Shown piece by piece: positions 7,605 through 15,808 of a stretch of 45,866 nt of DNA. The notes below the pieces were generated by a model that ran no database searches, was not told where the DNA came from, and saw only the letters and a list, made by a program, of their open reading frames with translations. Every line of letters starts with the position of its first letter. The stretch's first letter is position 1. A program made the position numbers and the translations under genes. This DNA comes from an uncultured Bacteroidia bacterium (lineage in GTDB: Bacteria > Bacteroidota > Bacteroidia > Bacteroidales > F082): the NCBI GenBank assembly GCA_913009755.1, contig CAJVWU010000027.1, positions 1 through 45,866 on the forward strand, given 5' to 3'.

Positions 7605-8825
7605 ATGAAAAGTGTTGTTGAACGGTTTTTAAGCTATGCACGGATTGACACCCAATCGGATGAAAATTCGGAAAGCACACCCAGTACGGAAAAACAACTG
7701 ATCCTCGCCCGGCAACTGGTCAGTGAACTTGAAAAACTTGGACTGAAGGACATATCCCTGGATGAGAAAGGCTATGTGATGGCTACGCTGGAAGCCAACA
7801 CGAAAGACAGTAAATTTCCGGTTATCGGCCTGATCGCCCATGTAGATACCAGCCCGGATTTCACTGCCGAAAATGTAAATCCGGTTATTCATAATAAATA
7901 CGATGGCGGGGATATAGTCCTGAATCAAAAAGAAAACATTATCCTTTCCCCTGAAGATTTTCCCGAGATGCTGAATTATAAAGGGCAGGACATTATCACC
8001 ACCGATGGGACTACCCTGCTGGGTGCCGATGACAAAGCAGGTGTTGCAGAGATCATGACGGCAATGGCCTGGCTGAATGAACATCCGGAAGTAAAACATG
8101 GCACTGTGAAAATCGCCTTTACACCGGACGAGGAAATCGGCAGGGGCGCCGATCACTTTGACGTGGCCGGGTTCAATGCTGACTATGCTTATACCGTGGA
8201 TGGCGGGCAGTTTGGTGAGTTGGAATACGAAAACTTCAACGCTGCTTTGGCTACCCTTCATGTTACGGGAAGAAACGTACATCCCGGTACGGCAAAAGAC
8301 AAAATGGTCAACTCCATGCTGCCGGCCATGGAGTTCAACGCCCTGTTACCATCCGCCGAACGGCCTGAATATACCAGCGGATACGAAGGCTTTTTTCACC
8401 TGATTGACATGACAGGAAACGTGGAAAAAACAAAGCTGCGTTACCTGGTGCGCGACCACAGCATGGAGCGGTTCAACCATCGTAAAATATTGTTGGAAAA
8501 AGCGGCTGACTTGCTGAAAACAAAGTACGGTGAGAAATACATCAACCTGGAGATCAAAGACCAGTATTTTAATATGCGGGAGAAGATCGAACCGGTATTT
8601 CATATTATTGACCGGGCAGAAAAAGCCATGCTGGCCTGTGGTGTACAACCGATCAAAAATCCCATCCGCGGGGGTACCGATGGCTCCAGGCTATCGTATA
8701 TGGGATTGCCAACACCCAATTTGTTTACCGGCGGCCACAACTTCCACGGACGTTTCGAGTACATCCCAATTCCATCCATGGAAAAAGCAGTGGAGGTAAT
8801 CGTGAAAATTCTGGTTGTGGACTAA
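7605..8825 (+). CDS. pepT: Peptidase T (tripeptide aminopeptidase)
   Basis: Cytosolic M20B metallopeptidase that removes the N-terminal residue from tripeptides. The 406-residue length is standard. Zinc ligands and catalytic residues are all in place: H79 and D81 in AHVDTSPD, D142 in GADDKAG, E176/E177 in PDEEIGRG, D199 in TVDGG and H378 in GGHNFHGRFE. The ATG at 7605 directly precedes the typical start (KSVVERFLSYARIDTQSD). The stop overlaps the end of merA on the opposite strand by 4 bp, so the two genes converge without a spacer or recognisable terminator. Confidence 0.97.
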   Translation: MKSVVERFLSYARIDTQSDENSESTPSTEKQLILARQLVSELEKLGLKDISLDEKGYVMATLEANTKDSKFPVIGLIAHVDTSPDFTAENVNPVIHNKYDGGDIVLNQKENIILSPEDFPEMLNYKGQDIITTDGTTLLGADDKAGVAEIMTAMAWLNEHPEVKHGTVKIAFTPDEEIGRGADHFDVAGFNADYAYTVDGGQFGELEYENFNAALATLHVTGRNVHPGTAKDKMVNSMLPAMEFNALLPSAERPEYTSGYEGFFHLIDMTGNVEKTKLRYLVRDHSMERFNHRKILLEKAADLLKTKYGEKYINLEIKDQYFNMREKIEPVFHIIDRAEKAMLACGVQPIKNPIRGGTDGSRLSYMGLPTPNLFTGGHNFHGRFEYIPIPSMEKAVEVIVKILVVD

Positions 8826-10462
8826 GCCGCACAACAACTCAGTTTGTTCACATCTTTCCCAAACCCGATGGCGGCCAGTTTAACCGATTCCGAAAGGGTA
8901 AGGTAAGCATGGAAAGCTTTGGCAAGTTCATTAACGGGGATCCCGAATTTGATGGCCAGGCTCAGCTCCATGGTCAATTCACTACCTTCAACAGCCACGA
9001 TGCGCGCACCCAATAATTTATCGGTTTCGGGGTTCCTGATCAGTTTTACAAAACCGCGGGTATCAAATGCGGCCAGGTTGCGCGGTACGGCAGTTAAAAG
9101 CAAGGTGCTCACTTCAAAAGGAATGCCCTGCCGGGCAGCTTCTTCTTCGTTCATTCCAACACCGGCTACCTGCGGGTCAGTAAATACAACCCAGGGCATG
9201 CTTGTGTAATCAGTGGAATGGCCGGCTCCCGAAAAAGCATTTTCAACAGCCATATTCCCTTCGTAAGCTGCCGTGTAAACATACGCCGGCGTATTGATGC
9301 AATCGCCGGCTGCAAAGACATTTGGGATATTGGTTTGCAGATGCTCATCCACTTTTATGTGGCCGTCGTTTGTCAGTTCCAGTCCGATTTGTCCGGCTCC
9401 CAGTTTGTCCGTATTTGGTTTTATCCCGGTAGAAACCAGTATCTTTTGGGCGGTAAATGTTTGTTGTTCCCCGTTATGTTCAGCCAATATCCTGATGTTG
9501 TTTCCGCTTTGCGTAACTTCGATGAAACGCAGGCCTGTATTGATATTAACGCCTTCATCCCTGAGATGGCCGGTGATTTCTTCCGCAACATCGGCAGTTT
9601 GTTTTGAAAGCACATGGCCTGAGCGTTGGAGTAAGGTTACTTTGGTGCCCATGCGATGATAGGCCTGGGCGATTTCGAGGGCAATGTATCCGCCGCCCAG
9701 AATAATCATGGATACGGGTTGTTCTTCCAGATCGAAAAGGGAACGGTTGGTCAGGTAAGGCACTGCGGTAAGCCCGGGAATGGCCGGTATCTTAGTTGTG
9801 GCACCGGTGGCAATCAGGAATTTTAAAGCGGAATACTGCGTTTTTCCATCCACTGTAATGGTGTGTTCATTAGCAAATCCGGCAAACCCCGTTTCCTGTT
9901 CAACCAGGTCAAGCCCGTTGAGGATGTCCACATATTTATACTGTTGCAGGCTGCTGACCAGTTCTTTTTTCTGCTGGATGATTTTTTTAAAATCAACATT
10001 CGCTCCTCTTGGTTTAACACCGGCAAAAGGGGAATAAGATGCCTTGTGAATACTTTCGGCGGCCCGGATCAGTGTTTTGGAAGGCACGCAGCCCACATTC
10101 ACACAAGTGCCGCCGATGGGCAGTCCGCCGTTGACCATCAGGGTGAGCAGGCCCAGTTCGTTGGCCTTAATGGCAGCGGCAAATGCAGCGGAACCGCCCC
10201 CGATGATGATCAGGTCATATTTTTTAATCCTTTGCGGGTTTTCTTCAATTTCCCTGACTACACGGTAATGTGTTTCTTTATTGATAATATCCCTGATTTC
10301 ATCTTTTGATATTTTGTCGGGGTCAAAAGCAAACTCCCCTTTCTTATCGGGATAACTTACTTTGCCCGAAACAATGCCCACTTTGGCAGCCAGATGTTTT
10401 TCAATGCTGGTTGCACAGGTATCGCAGGTCATTCCGGATATTTCAAATTTTATATTTTCCAT
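8822..10462 (-). CDS. merA: Mercuric reductase with N-terminal metal-binding domain
   Basis: Flavin disulfide oxidoreductase that reduces Hg(II) to volatile Hg(0) with NADPH. In order: an HMA domain (about 1-70) with GMTCDTC (C13, C16), FAD-binding IIIGGGSAAFAA, the redox-active GGTCVNVGCVPSK (C120, C125), an NAD(P)-binding ILGGGYIALE segment, and the C-terminal vicinal pair in LSCCAA (C543, C544) that hands mercury to the active site. These features together separate MerA from lipoamide dehydrogenase. It is the last gene of the arsR-merTP-merA operon, 19 bp after merTP. Confidence 0.96.
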   Translation of the reverse strand: MENIKFEISGMTCDTCATSIEKHLAAKVGIVSGKVSYPDKKGEFAFDPDKISKDEIRDIINKETHYRVVREIEENPQRIKKYDLIIIGGGSAAFAAAIKANELGLLTLMVNGGLPIGGTCVNVGCVPSKTLIRAAESIHKASYSPFAGVKPRGANVDFKKIIQQKKELVSSLQQYKYVDILNGLDLVEQETGFAGFANEHTITVDGKTQYSALKFLIATGATTKIPAIPGLTAVPYLTNRSLFDLEEQPVSMIILGGGYIALEIAQAYHRMGTKVTLLQRSGHVLSKQTADVAEEITGHLRDEGVNINTGLRFIEVTQSGNNIRILAEHNGEQQTFTAQKILVSTGIKPNTDKLGAGQIGLELTNDGHIKVDEHLQTNIPNVFAAGDCINTPAYVYTAAYEGNMAVENAFSGAGHSTDYTSMPWVVFTDPQVAGVGMNEEEAARQGIPFEVSTLLLTAVPRNLAAFDTRGFVKLIRNPETDKLLGARIVAVEGSELTMELSLAIKFGIPVNELAKAFHAYLTLSESVKLAAIGFGKDVNKLSCCAA

Positions 10463-10481
10463 TTTATTGCCTTTAAAGCAC

Positions 10482-11105
10482 TTATCGTTTTATTAATTCA
10501 TATTTAACAACTTTATAGCCGGTGGCATCAATAGATTTAATAATCTTATCGGCAGAAGTTTTCAACTTGTCGAACTGAACGGTGGCTTTGCCGGTTGTAT
10601 GATCGGCTTTGGCATCAATCACACCATTTACTTCGTAAGCGGCATGTGTAACGTGGCTGTCGCAGGCCGGGCAGGTCATTCCGCTAATATCCATATCCAT
10701 TGTAACAATATCAGCGGTGTTAACATACACAACCTCTTTTTTATTATCAGGATAGAAAACGGAACCATAATAAGGAAACGCCATCATAAGAACAGCAAAA
10801 ACAGTAACAATTCCCAGGAATAATTTCGTCTGCCAGAAAGAGGTTTTTTTATCTTCTTCACAGTCACAAGCAATTTCTTCTTTCGTACGTGGTTTCAGTT
10901 TTTGATACCAGGCAAAACCAAGCACCACTACGGTGATGCCAATCAGGTATGGCCTGAAAGGTTCCAGCCAGGAAAAGCTGGACGCGATACCGGAAGTGCC
11001 GGCAATGAGCGCCAGCACCGGTGTGATGCAGCATAAGGATGCAGCAATGGCCGTTAAAATTCCTGCACCGGCTAATTTGGTTGCGTTCGATTTTTTGGTG
11101 CTCAT
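10482..11105 (-). CDS. merTP: MerTP fusion mercuric transport protein
   Basis: A 207-residue fusion of the inner-membrane mercury transporter MerT and the mercury-binding MerP domain. The first membrane helix carries the vicinal pair C25-C26 (SLCCITPV), a cytosolic loop has C80 and C82 (ACDCEED), a third hydrophobic segment spans about 94-113, and a C-terminal HMA domain has GMTCPAC (C145, C148). Hg(II) would pass from the HMA domain through the helix cysteines to cytosolic MerA. The start overlaps the arsR stop by 4 bp (ATGA), implying translational coupling. Confidence 0.92.
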   Translation of the reverse strand: MSTKKSNATKLAGAGILTAIAASLCCITPVLALIAGTSGIASSFSWLEPFRPYLIGITVVVLGFAWYQKLKPRTKEEIACDCEEDKKTSFWQTKLFLGIVTVFAVLMMAFPYYGSVFYPDNKKEVVYVNTADIVTMDMDISGMTCPACDSHVTHAAYEVNGVIDAKADHTTGKATVQFDKLKTSADKIIKSIDATGYKVVKYELIKR

Positions 11106-11494
11106 ACAAGCTCCTCCTTTGCTTTTAAAATATTAATATGATTGAAAATTATTTTGAGTAAATCCAGGTGTTGCGATTTAAGCGAGTAATAAAGTAACTG
11201 TCCCTCGCGCCGCGAAACGATGATGTTGCCGTCTCTCATTTTGCGCAGGTGTTGGGAAACAGCCGGAATGCTCATACCCAAAATATCGGAAAGATCACAG
11301 GGGCACAACTCCGGTTCTTCCTGTAAAAGAAACATGATTTTTAACCGCACTTCATTTCCGGCCAAAGCCAGCACATTGCTCAATTGGTGAATGGGAACTG
11401 CTTCGGCGTTTAACCTTTCTTTACATGCGTCTATTTTTTTCCGGTCGGCAAACAGCCTGATACAGGATTGATTACTTATGGATTGATTATTCAT
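11102..11494 (-). CDS. ArsR/SmtB-family repressor of the mer operon
   Basis: A 130-residue winged-helix metalloregulator. The family's ELCxCDLSDIL segment in the metal-sensing helix is present with C64 and C66, followed by the recognition helix MSIPAVSQHLRKM and wing SRREGQLLYYSL; further cysteines at C11 and C24 could complete the site. It replaces the MerR regulator that proteobacterial mer operons use, and would dissociate from DNA on binding Hg(II), or related thiophilic metals. It is the first gene of the operon; two inverted repeats lie upstream. Confidence 0.93.
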   Translation of the reverse strand: MNNQSISNQSCIRLFADRKKIDACKERLNAEAVPIHQLSNVLALAGNEVRLKIMFLLQEEPELCPCDLSDILGMSIPAVSQHLRKMRDGNIIVSRREGQLLYYSLKSQHLDLLKIIFNHINILKAKEELV

Positions 11495-11524
11495 TTGTTG
11501 CGTATTTTATAATTAATAACGGCA

Positions 11525-11579
11525 CAAAGATATATAACATTGCTTATTTAAGCAAATGCTTATATACATTTAAGCATTT
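11525..11579 (-). promoter_or_regulatory. mer operon promoter with overlapping ArsR operators
   Basis: On the minus strand, TTTG (11553-11556) and TATCTTTG (11525-11532) are separated by 20 bp, an exact fit to the Bacteroidota -33/-7 promoter. An inverted repeat TTGCTTA-TT-TAAGCAA (11540-11555) sits between and over these boxes, and a second, AAATGCTTA-N8-TAAGCATTT (11554-11579), lies just upstream. Both share the TGCTTA half-site, typical of ArsR/SmtB operators, so repressor binding would block the polymerase. Confidence 0.82.
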
Positions 11580-11688
11580 TTAACAAACACAAATAATCCG
11601 CTGTGTCGTTGTGTCGTAGCGAGAATCATTTCCTTTTTCCTTATACTGATTACCGTTAATTTTTTAATTTTGTTCAAAAGAATTTTAT

Positions 11689-12207
11689 ATGGAATTTTAT
11701 GACCTGATTAAAACCCGCGAAAGCATCCGCGATTACGATCCGGATAAACCGGTTTGCGAAGAGGTTTTAAAACGCATACTGGAAGCCGGGCGGCTGGCCC
11801 CGTCAGCATCCAACCGCCAGCCGTGGACTTTTGTTTTAGTATCGTCCAACAAAAAGCTGAAAGAAACCGGGGAATGCTACCCCAAAAATTGGTTTAAACA
11901 GGCCCCCCATATTTTGGTTCTTGTGGGTGACAAGTCCAAATCATGGGTCAGGAGTTACGACGGATACAATTCAATAGAAACCGACCTGGCCATTGCCATG
12001 GACCACCTCATCCTGGCTGCTGAAAACGAAGGGGTAAGCACCTGCTGGATCATTGCTTATGATTACGAAAAACTGGCCAGGGCAATTGGTTTAAAGGAAA
12101 ACGAATTGATTTATTGTATTACACCGTTGGGTTACCCGCACGATGGTTTTAAAAAGCGGGGGCATAAAATAAGAAAACCATTAGAGGAAGTGGTAAGGAG
12201 GATTTGA
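11689..12207 (+). CDS. Nitroreductase-family flavoprotein
   Basis: A 172-residue FMN-dependent NAD(P)H oxidoreductase of the nitroreductase superfamily. It shows the N-terminal phosphate-binding TRESIRDY, the APSASNRQPW segment, and the STCWI segment near the flavin. It is short, close to the minimal members of the family, and the natural substrate (quinones, nitro compounds or other) is not deducible. A TAATTTTG -7 box at 11665-11672 places the transcript start about ten bases before the ATG, supporting this start. It is divergent from the mer operon. Confidence 0.88.
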   Translation: MEFYDLIKTRESIRDYDPDKPVCEEVLKRILEAGRLAPSASNRQPWTFVLVSSNKKLKETGECYPKNWFKQAPHILVLVGDKSKSWVRSYDGYNSIETDLAIAMDHLILAAENEGVSTCWIIAYDYEKLARAIGLKENELIYCITPLGYPHDGFKKRGHKIRKPLEEVVRRI

Positions 12208-12290
12208 AAATATCCGTCTTCTGCTGTTAAACCGCTGATCATAAAATATTGGAATTAAGAAAATTTAAGTTGACTTATGCCTGAATAGTT

Positions 12291-12425
12291 TGTATTTTTG
12301 ATACAATCATTTCAAAAGTAGCCGGTGAAGAGAGCATGTTGAAAATGATCGGAGAACATGTAGAAGTTTTCGGTAAGCATTCGGAAAACTGTCTCGATTT
12401 TTTTACTTTGAGTCAAAATTATTAA
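12291..12425 (+). pseudogene. C-terminal remnant of a paralogue of the next gene
   Basis: A plus-strand frame ending at TAA 12423-12425 reads SKVAGEESMLKMIGEHVEVF then GKHSENCLDFF, which aligns residue by residue with SQIVGEYSTVAMMGDHVELH then GEHVGKYQDMF at the end of the 132-residue protein just downstream. No N-terminal part or start is present. A tandem duplication in which the upstream copy decayed explains it best. Confidence 0.6.
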
Positions 12426-12451
12426 CTGATTATTAAAGAAAGGAGTTTCGT

Positions 12452-12850
12452 ATGATCAAAGAATATTTATGTCCGAAATGTCATGGCCAGTTGATGGTTG
12501 GTGACAATATTGTCATCTCAGCCAAAGCCGGGGACGGGTCTGAAGGACTGATATCATTAAGCCCGGCCATTGGTGATTATACGGTCAGGTTTCCACCCAC
12601 ACTGAATGCAAAACCAGGGGAATTGCTGATATTAATCTGTCCGGTTTGCCATCGTAACCTGGCCTCCTCAAAACACATTAACCTGGCCATGGTGATTGCA
12701 AAAGATGAAAAAGGTGATGAATATGAGATTTACTTTTCACAGATTGTCGGCGAGTACAGCACCGTGGCCATGATGGGTGATCATGTGGAATTACACGGGG
12801 AACACGTAGGCAAATACCAGGATATGTTTACGCCGAGGCAGATGTTTTGA
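12452..12850 (+). CDS. Unknown 132-aa protein with two CxxC pairs
   Basis: I do not recognise the family. The N-terminus has CPKC (C7, C10) and CPVC follows at C63, C66, so a four-cysteine zinc ribbon with a long intervening loop is likely. The C-terminal 40 residues (YFSQIVGEYSTVAMMGDHVE then LHGEHVGKYQ) form a separate small domain which is also found as a remnant upstream. The AAAGGAG at 12437-12443 is an unusually good ribosome-binding site for this genome and fixes the ATG at 12452. It is soluble, with no signal peptide, and there is no operon partner. Confidence 0.75.
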   Translation: MIKEYLCPKCHGQLMVGDNIVISAKAGDGSEGLISLSPAIGDYTVRFPPTLNAKPGELLILICPVCHRNLASSKHINLAMVIAKDEKGDEYEIYFSQIVGEYSTVAMMGDHVELHGEHVGKYQDMFTPRQMF

Positions 12851-12885
12851 GGGAATATTGGATTTTTAATGTTCGGGAAGGTTTC

Positions 12886-14343
12886 TTATTTCTCTTTTTC
12901 GGAATTCTTCTTCACCTCTTTTAAAACCTCCTGAAAAACAGGATTTCCTTTTAATGCTGCAAAATTCTCATCATGAGTCATCCTGTAATATTCATGAAAG
13001 CTATGACCGGCAACTTTCTGAAGTTCAGTAAGCGCCTCTTTATTCTTTTTCAGTTTTACAAAACGTACAGCTTGCAGATAATACACTTCAGGATTATCCG
13101 GATCAACCATTTCGTAAATGGCAAGATATTTATCCGCTGATTCCGTATCATTGCTTCGCAGGGCACGCGTGGCATACATATAGGATACCAGACTTAAATA
13201 ATTGAGAAGACGGGTATTCATCAATCTCTGATCCTTATCATCACCATTTTCCGAAGCTGTAATCAGATTGTTGATTTCATTCACCCACCAGTCTTTTCCC
13301 CGGTTTTCCATCGCCCGCACATAAGATTGCTGGAATTCATGTTCTGTTTTTTCCCTTTCAATTTCTTCCTGCATGTGTTTTTGGTATTGCGGATTGCGTT
13401 TCAGCCTGGCCAGTGCTTCTTTTTCTTTTTCCACATCATCAATTCCATCAAGGTAAACCACAGCCCTGTTCAGCCAGAATGCAAGCCCCAACCAATTTCG
13501 GTGTTTTGAAGCACTTTCGATGGAATCGTTATTTTGTTTCGCAAATTCCTGCACCAGATTCCGGTCAACGGGTATCTGCTTGCTGCGCATGGCATCAAAC
13601 TGAAAGAAAACAAAGGCATTGTCCATTACCTTCTCAGGCGGCCAGTCGTGTTTTCCATCATAAACGCGAAGGAAATGTTTTATACCCGAACCTTCGAGTG
13701 AACGGTCGAGGTTTTTCAGTTCCAGATAGTTGAAATCCTTATCGCCAACCAACGCAATGTAAGCAAAGCCGGTATGGGGTTGGGAGATCATTTGTGGGAA
13801 GCCGGCAGCACAACCCACTGTCCCGGCAATCTTTCTTTTAAACAAGGCAACATAAACGGCTACCCTTGCCCCGCCCGAAAAACCACCGGTGTAAATTCTT
13901 TTACGATTGATATTGAAACGTTTTAAAACATCATCCATCATCATCCTGACGGCTTTATCCATTTCCGCCTGGCTTTGGCCGTTGGTTGAATTGTAGGAAC
14001 CGGCCAGCATATAACCGTATTTATTTGCCAGCAACTTGTATTTTTTTACCGGCAGCTTTCCCCGTTTATGGGCATCGAAGAAAAATAAAACCGGAAATTC
14101 CTTTTCCGCTGTATAAGATTTGGGAAGATACAGAGCATACGTGAATGAAGTGTCATTTTTGCATTTGACCGTATCGGTCAGCTCTCCGGTACTGAAACCC
14201 GAATTACCGGCACTCAGTTTTTTAGCTGTACCTCCACCTGGATTATTGTTGCATGCGCTGACGGCTAAAAACAACAAAAACGGATAAAAATAAAGTAAAG
14301 CACGAAGATTTCCAAACATGGCAATGGGGTTTAAAAAACGCAT
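12886..14343 (-). CDS. Lipoprotein alpha/beta hydrolase (esterase) with TPR-like tail
   Basis: A 485-residue exported protein. A lipoprotein signal ends at the lipobox before C31 (FLAVSAC). An alpha/beta-hydrolase domain of the polyhydroxybutyrate-depolymerase/feruloyl-esterase type follows, with nucleophile S156 in GGFSGGAR and a likely catalytic H232 in DGKHDWPP. Residues about 260-480 are helical with TPR-like periodicity, including a final pair (YYLQAVRFVKLKKNKEALTE). The substrate is unknown. An internal ATG at 14319 would still leave a full signal peptide and is an alternative start. Confidence 0.8.
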   Translation of the reverse strand: MRFLNPIAMFGNLRALLYFYPFLLFLAVSACNNNPGGGTAKKLSAGNSGFSTGELTDTVKCKNDTSFTYALYLPKSYTAEKEFPVLFFFDAHKRGKLPVKKYKLLANKYGYMLAGSYNSTNGQSQAEMDKAVRMMMDDVLKRFNINRKRIYTGGFSGGARVAVYVALFKRKIAGTVGCAAGFPQMISQPHTGFAYIALVGDKDFNYLELKNLDRSLEGSGIKHFLRVYDGKHDWPPEKVMDNAFVFFQFDAMRSKQIPVDRNLVQEFAKQNNDSIESASKHRNWLGLAFWLNRAVVYLDGIDDVEKEKEALARLKRNPQYQKHMQEEIEREKTEHEFQQSYVRAMENRGKDWWVNEINNLITASENGDDKDQRLMNTRLLNYLSLVSYMYATRALRSNDTESADKYLAIYEMVDPDNPEVYYLQAVRFVKLKKNKEALTELQKVAGHSFHEYYRMTHDENFAALKGNPVFQEVLKEVKKNSEKEK

Positions 14344-14450
14344 AAAAATACTTCAAAAAGGGGAAAACAAAAATTAGACAAATCCATTTATAAAAAAAAG
14401 AATAATCAACCGATTGCGCAGGAAACCGGAGTAGCCTTACTGTATAGCTA

Positions 14451-15341
14451 TTACATAGCATTTTCTTTCAACGATTTAAAGCCTTCACCCAGTATTTCGT
14501 TGGCATTGATGACGGTAACAAACGCCCGCGGGTCAATTTTCCGGATATAATCCTTAAGGATAAGCGTTTCGCGTCGGTTGACAACAGTAAATACGATGGA
14601 ACGGCCGGCCTCGTTGTACAATCCTTTTCCTTCAATCAGGGTCCCGCCACGGTTCAGGTCGTTGATGATCTTGTCCCTGATCTCCTGTGTTTTTTCAGAA
14701 ATGATAAAAAGCACCTTGTCGTAATTCATGCCTTCCAGGATCGTATCAATCACTTTGCCTGTAATGAAGATCACGATGAGTGAATACAACGGGATTTTCC
14801 AGTCCCTGAACGCCAGCAGTCCGACCAGGACGATGGACGCATCAACAGCAATCATCATTTGTCCCACGGGCATGCGGTTATATTTGCTGATGATCATGGC
14901 AACAATATCTGACCCGCCCGAGGTAGCCCCTGCTTTAAAGATGAGGCCAAGGCCTATTCCGGCAAACAATCCACCGAAGATAGACGACAACAGCGCATCA
15001 TCCTGAACAAGGGCTTCGGTACCGTAAAGCATGGTGAGGCCGTCAACAAATACGGCAGTCAGCACAAAGCCCACAACCGTTTTTATCCCAAAACGCGGGC
15101 CAAGCACCCGGAGGCCGATCAGGGTCAGGGGGATGTCGAAAGCCAGTGCAACCATACCCACCGGGGTACCCAACATGTAATGTAAAACAATGGATATACC
15201 ATAAACCCCGCCGGGAACAATTTTATAGGGCGTGATGAAAAGCACGAAAGAGGCGGCCAGAATAAATGCGCCCAAAACAATGAAGGTATAATTTTTCAAT
15301 CCCCTTTTACTGAACAGCTTGTCTTTTTGTAAGAATGCCAT
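14451..15341 (-). CDS. YitT-family membrane protein (DUF161-DUF2179)
   Basis: A 296-residue inner-membrane protein. About five or six hydrophobic helices (20-215) include the conserved TPYKIVPGGVYGIS and KAGATSGGSDI segments of YitT/DUF161, and a cytosolic C-terminal DUF2179 domain (about 215-290) has GGTLIEGKGLY and a VTVINANEILGEGF ending. The physiological role of the family is not settled; members have been linked to transport. It is a single gene on the minus strand with a normal length. Confidence 0.9.
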   Translation of the reverse strand: MAFLQKDKLFSKRGLKNYTFIVLGAFILAASFVLFITPYKIVPGGVYGISIVLHYMLGTPVGMVALAFDIPLTLIGLRVLGPRFGIKTVVGFVLTAVFVDGLTMLYGTEALVQDDALLSSIFGGLFAGIGLGLIFKAGATSGGSDIVAMIISKYNRMPVGQMMIAVDASIVLVGLLAFRDWKIPLYSLIVIFITGKVIDTILEGMNYDKVLFIISEKTQEIRDKIINDLNRGGTLIEGKGLYNEAGRSIVFTVVNRRETLILKDYIRKIDPRAFVTVINANEILGEGFKSLKENAM

Positions 15342-15496
15342 GATTAATAATTTTTAATGATTCCTCAAAATAAAAAAGCGCGCAAAAGTAAGGAGTTTAA
15401 ATTACCGGCAATGACAATTCAGCATTACTTTGATCGAAATTGTTTTGGTGTTGCAAACAACCATCATTAAGAAAAATTCGCAGTTCAAAATAAAAA

Positions 15497-15519
15497 AGCA
15501 CCCTTTGGCAGAGGGTGCT
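15497..15519 (-). terminator. Rho-independent terminator
   Basis: On the minus strand, AGCACCCT-CTGCCAA-AGGGTGCT forms an 8-bp perfect stem with a 7-base loop and is followed by TTTTTTATTTT. It lies 43 bases beyond the stop of the 29-codon frame at 15562-15651 and can only terminate transcription coming from that side. Confidence 0.8.
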
Positions 15520-15561
15520 GTAAAAACCTTGTAGTTATGTTGTTCATAATCTCATCCTGAA

Positions 15562-15651
15562 CTATAAAACCGACAACAGGATGACAACGATGATGAAAGC
15601 AGGGATTAAGGTAAACAAGGCGATCTCGAGACAGTAACTTAGCGTTTTCAT
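15562..15651 (-). CDS. Possible 29-aa single-helix membrane peptide
   Basis: ATG-initiated frame of 29 codons: a short polar start (MKTLSYCLEIA) followed by one continuous hydrophobic helix (LFTLIPAFIIVVILLSVL). A strong terminator sits shortly downstream and no other gene occupies 15342-15808, so a dedicated short transcript is plausible. An overlapping 67-codon frame in another register (15485-15688) runs through the terminator and looks less protein-like. The peptide is not one I recognise; conservation in related genomes would be decisive. Confidence 0.45.
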   Translation of the reverse strand: MKTLSYCLEIALFTLIPAFIIVVILLSVL

Positions 15652-15808
15652 GACAGTTTATTTTAGTGGTTTTATAATAGTTGTACAAAGATGCTACAGA
15701 AAAACCTCAAATTTTTAACCTTTTCCGGTTACTTTAAAAAAATAGATATTTTCTGCCAGGGAAAAAAGCGGTAAAAACCAAAACGCTGTTCACTGCGGCA
15801 TCGCGTGA

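Noticed and set aside
980-15417. A 19-base exact match (AAATTACCGGCAATGACAA) at 980-998 and 15399-15417
   Set aside because: The flanking sequence does not continue the match; a chance or minor intergenic similarity cannot be excluded and nothing else supports a repeat.
15485-15688. A 67-codon frame overlapping the terminator
   Set aside because: It reads through a strong rho-independent terminator and has no protein-like features; the 29-codon frame in another register fits better.
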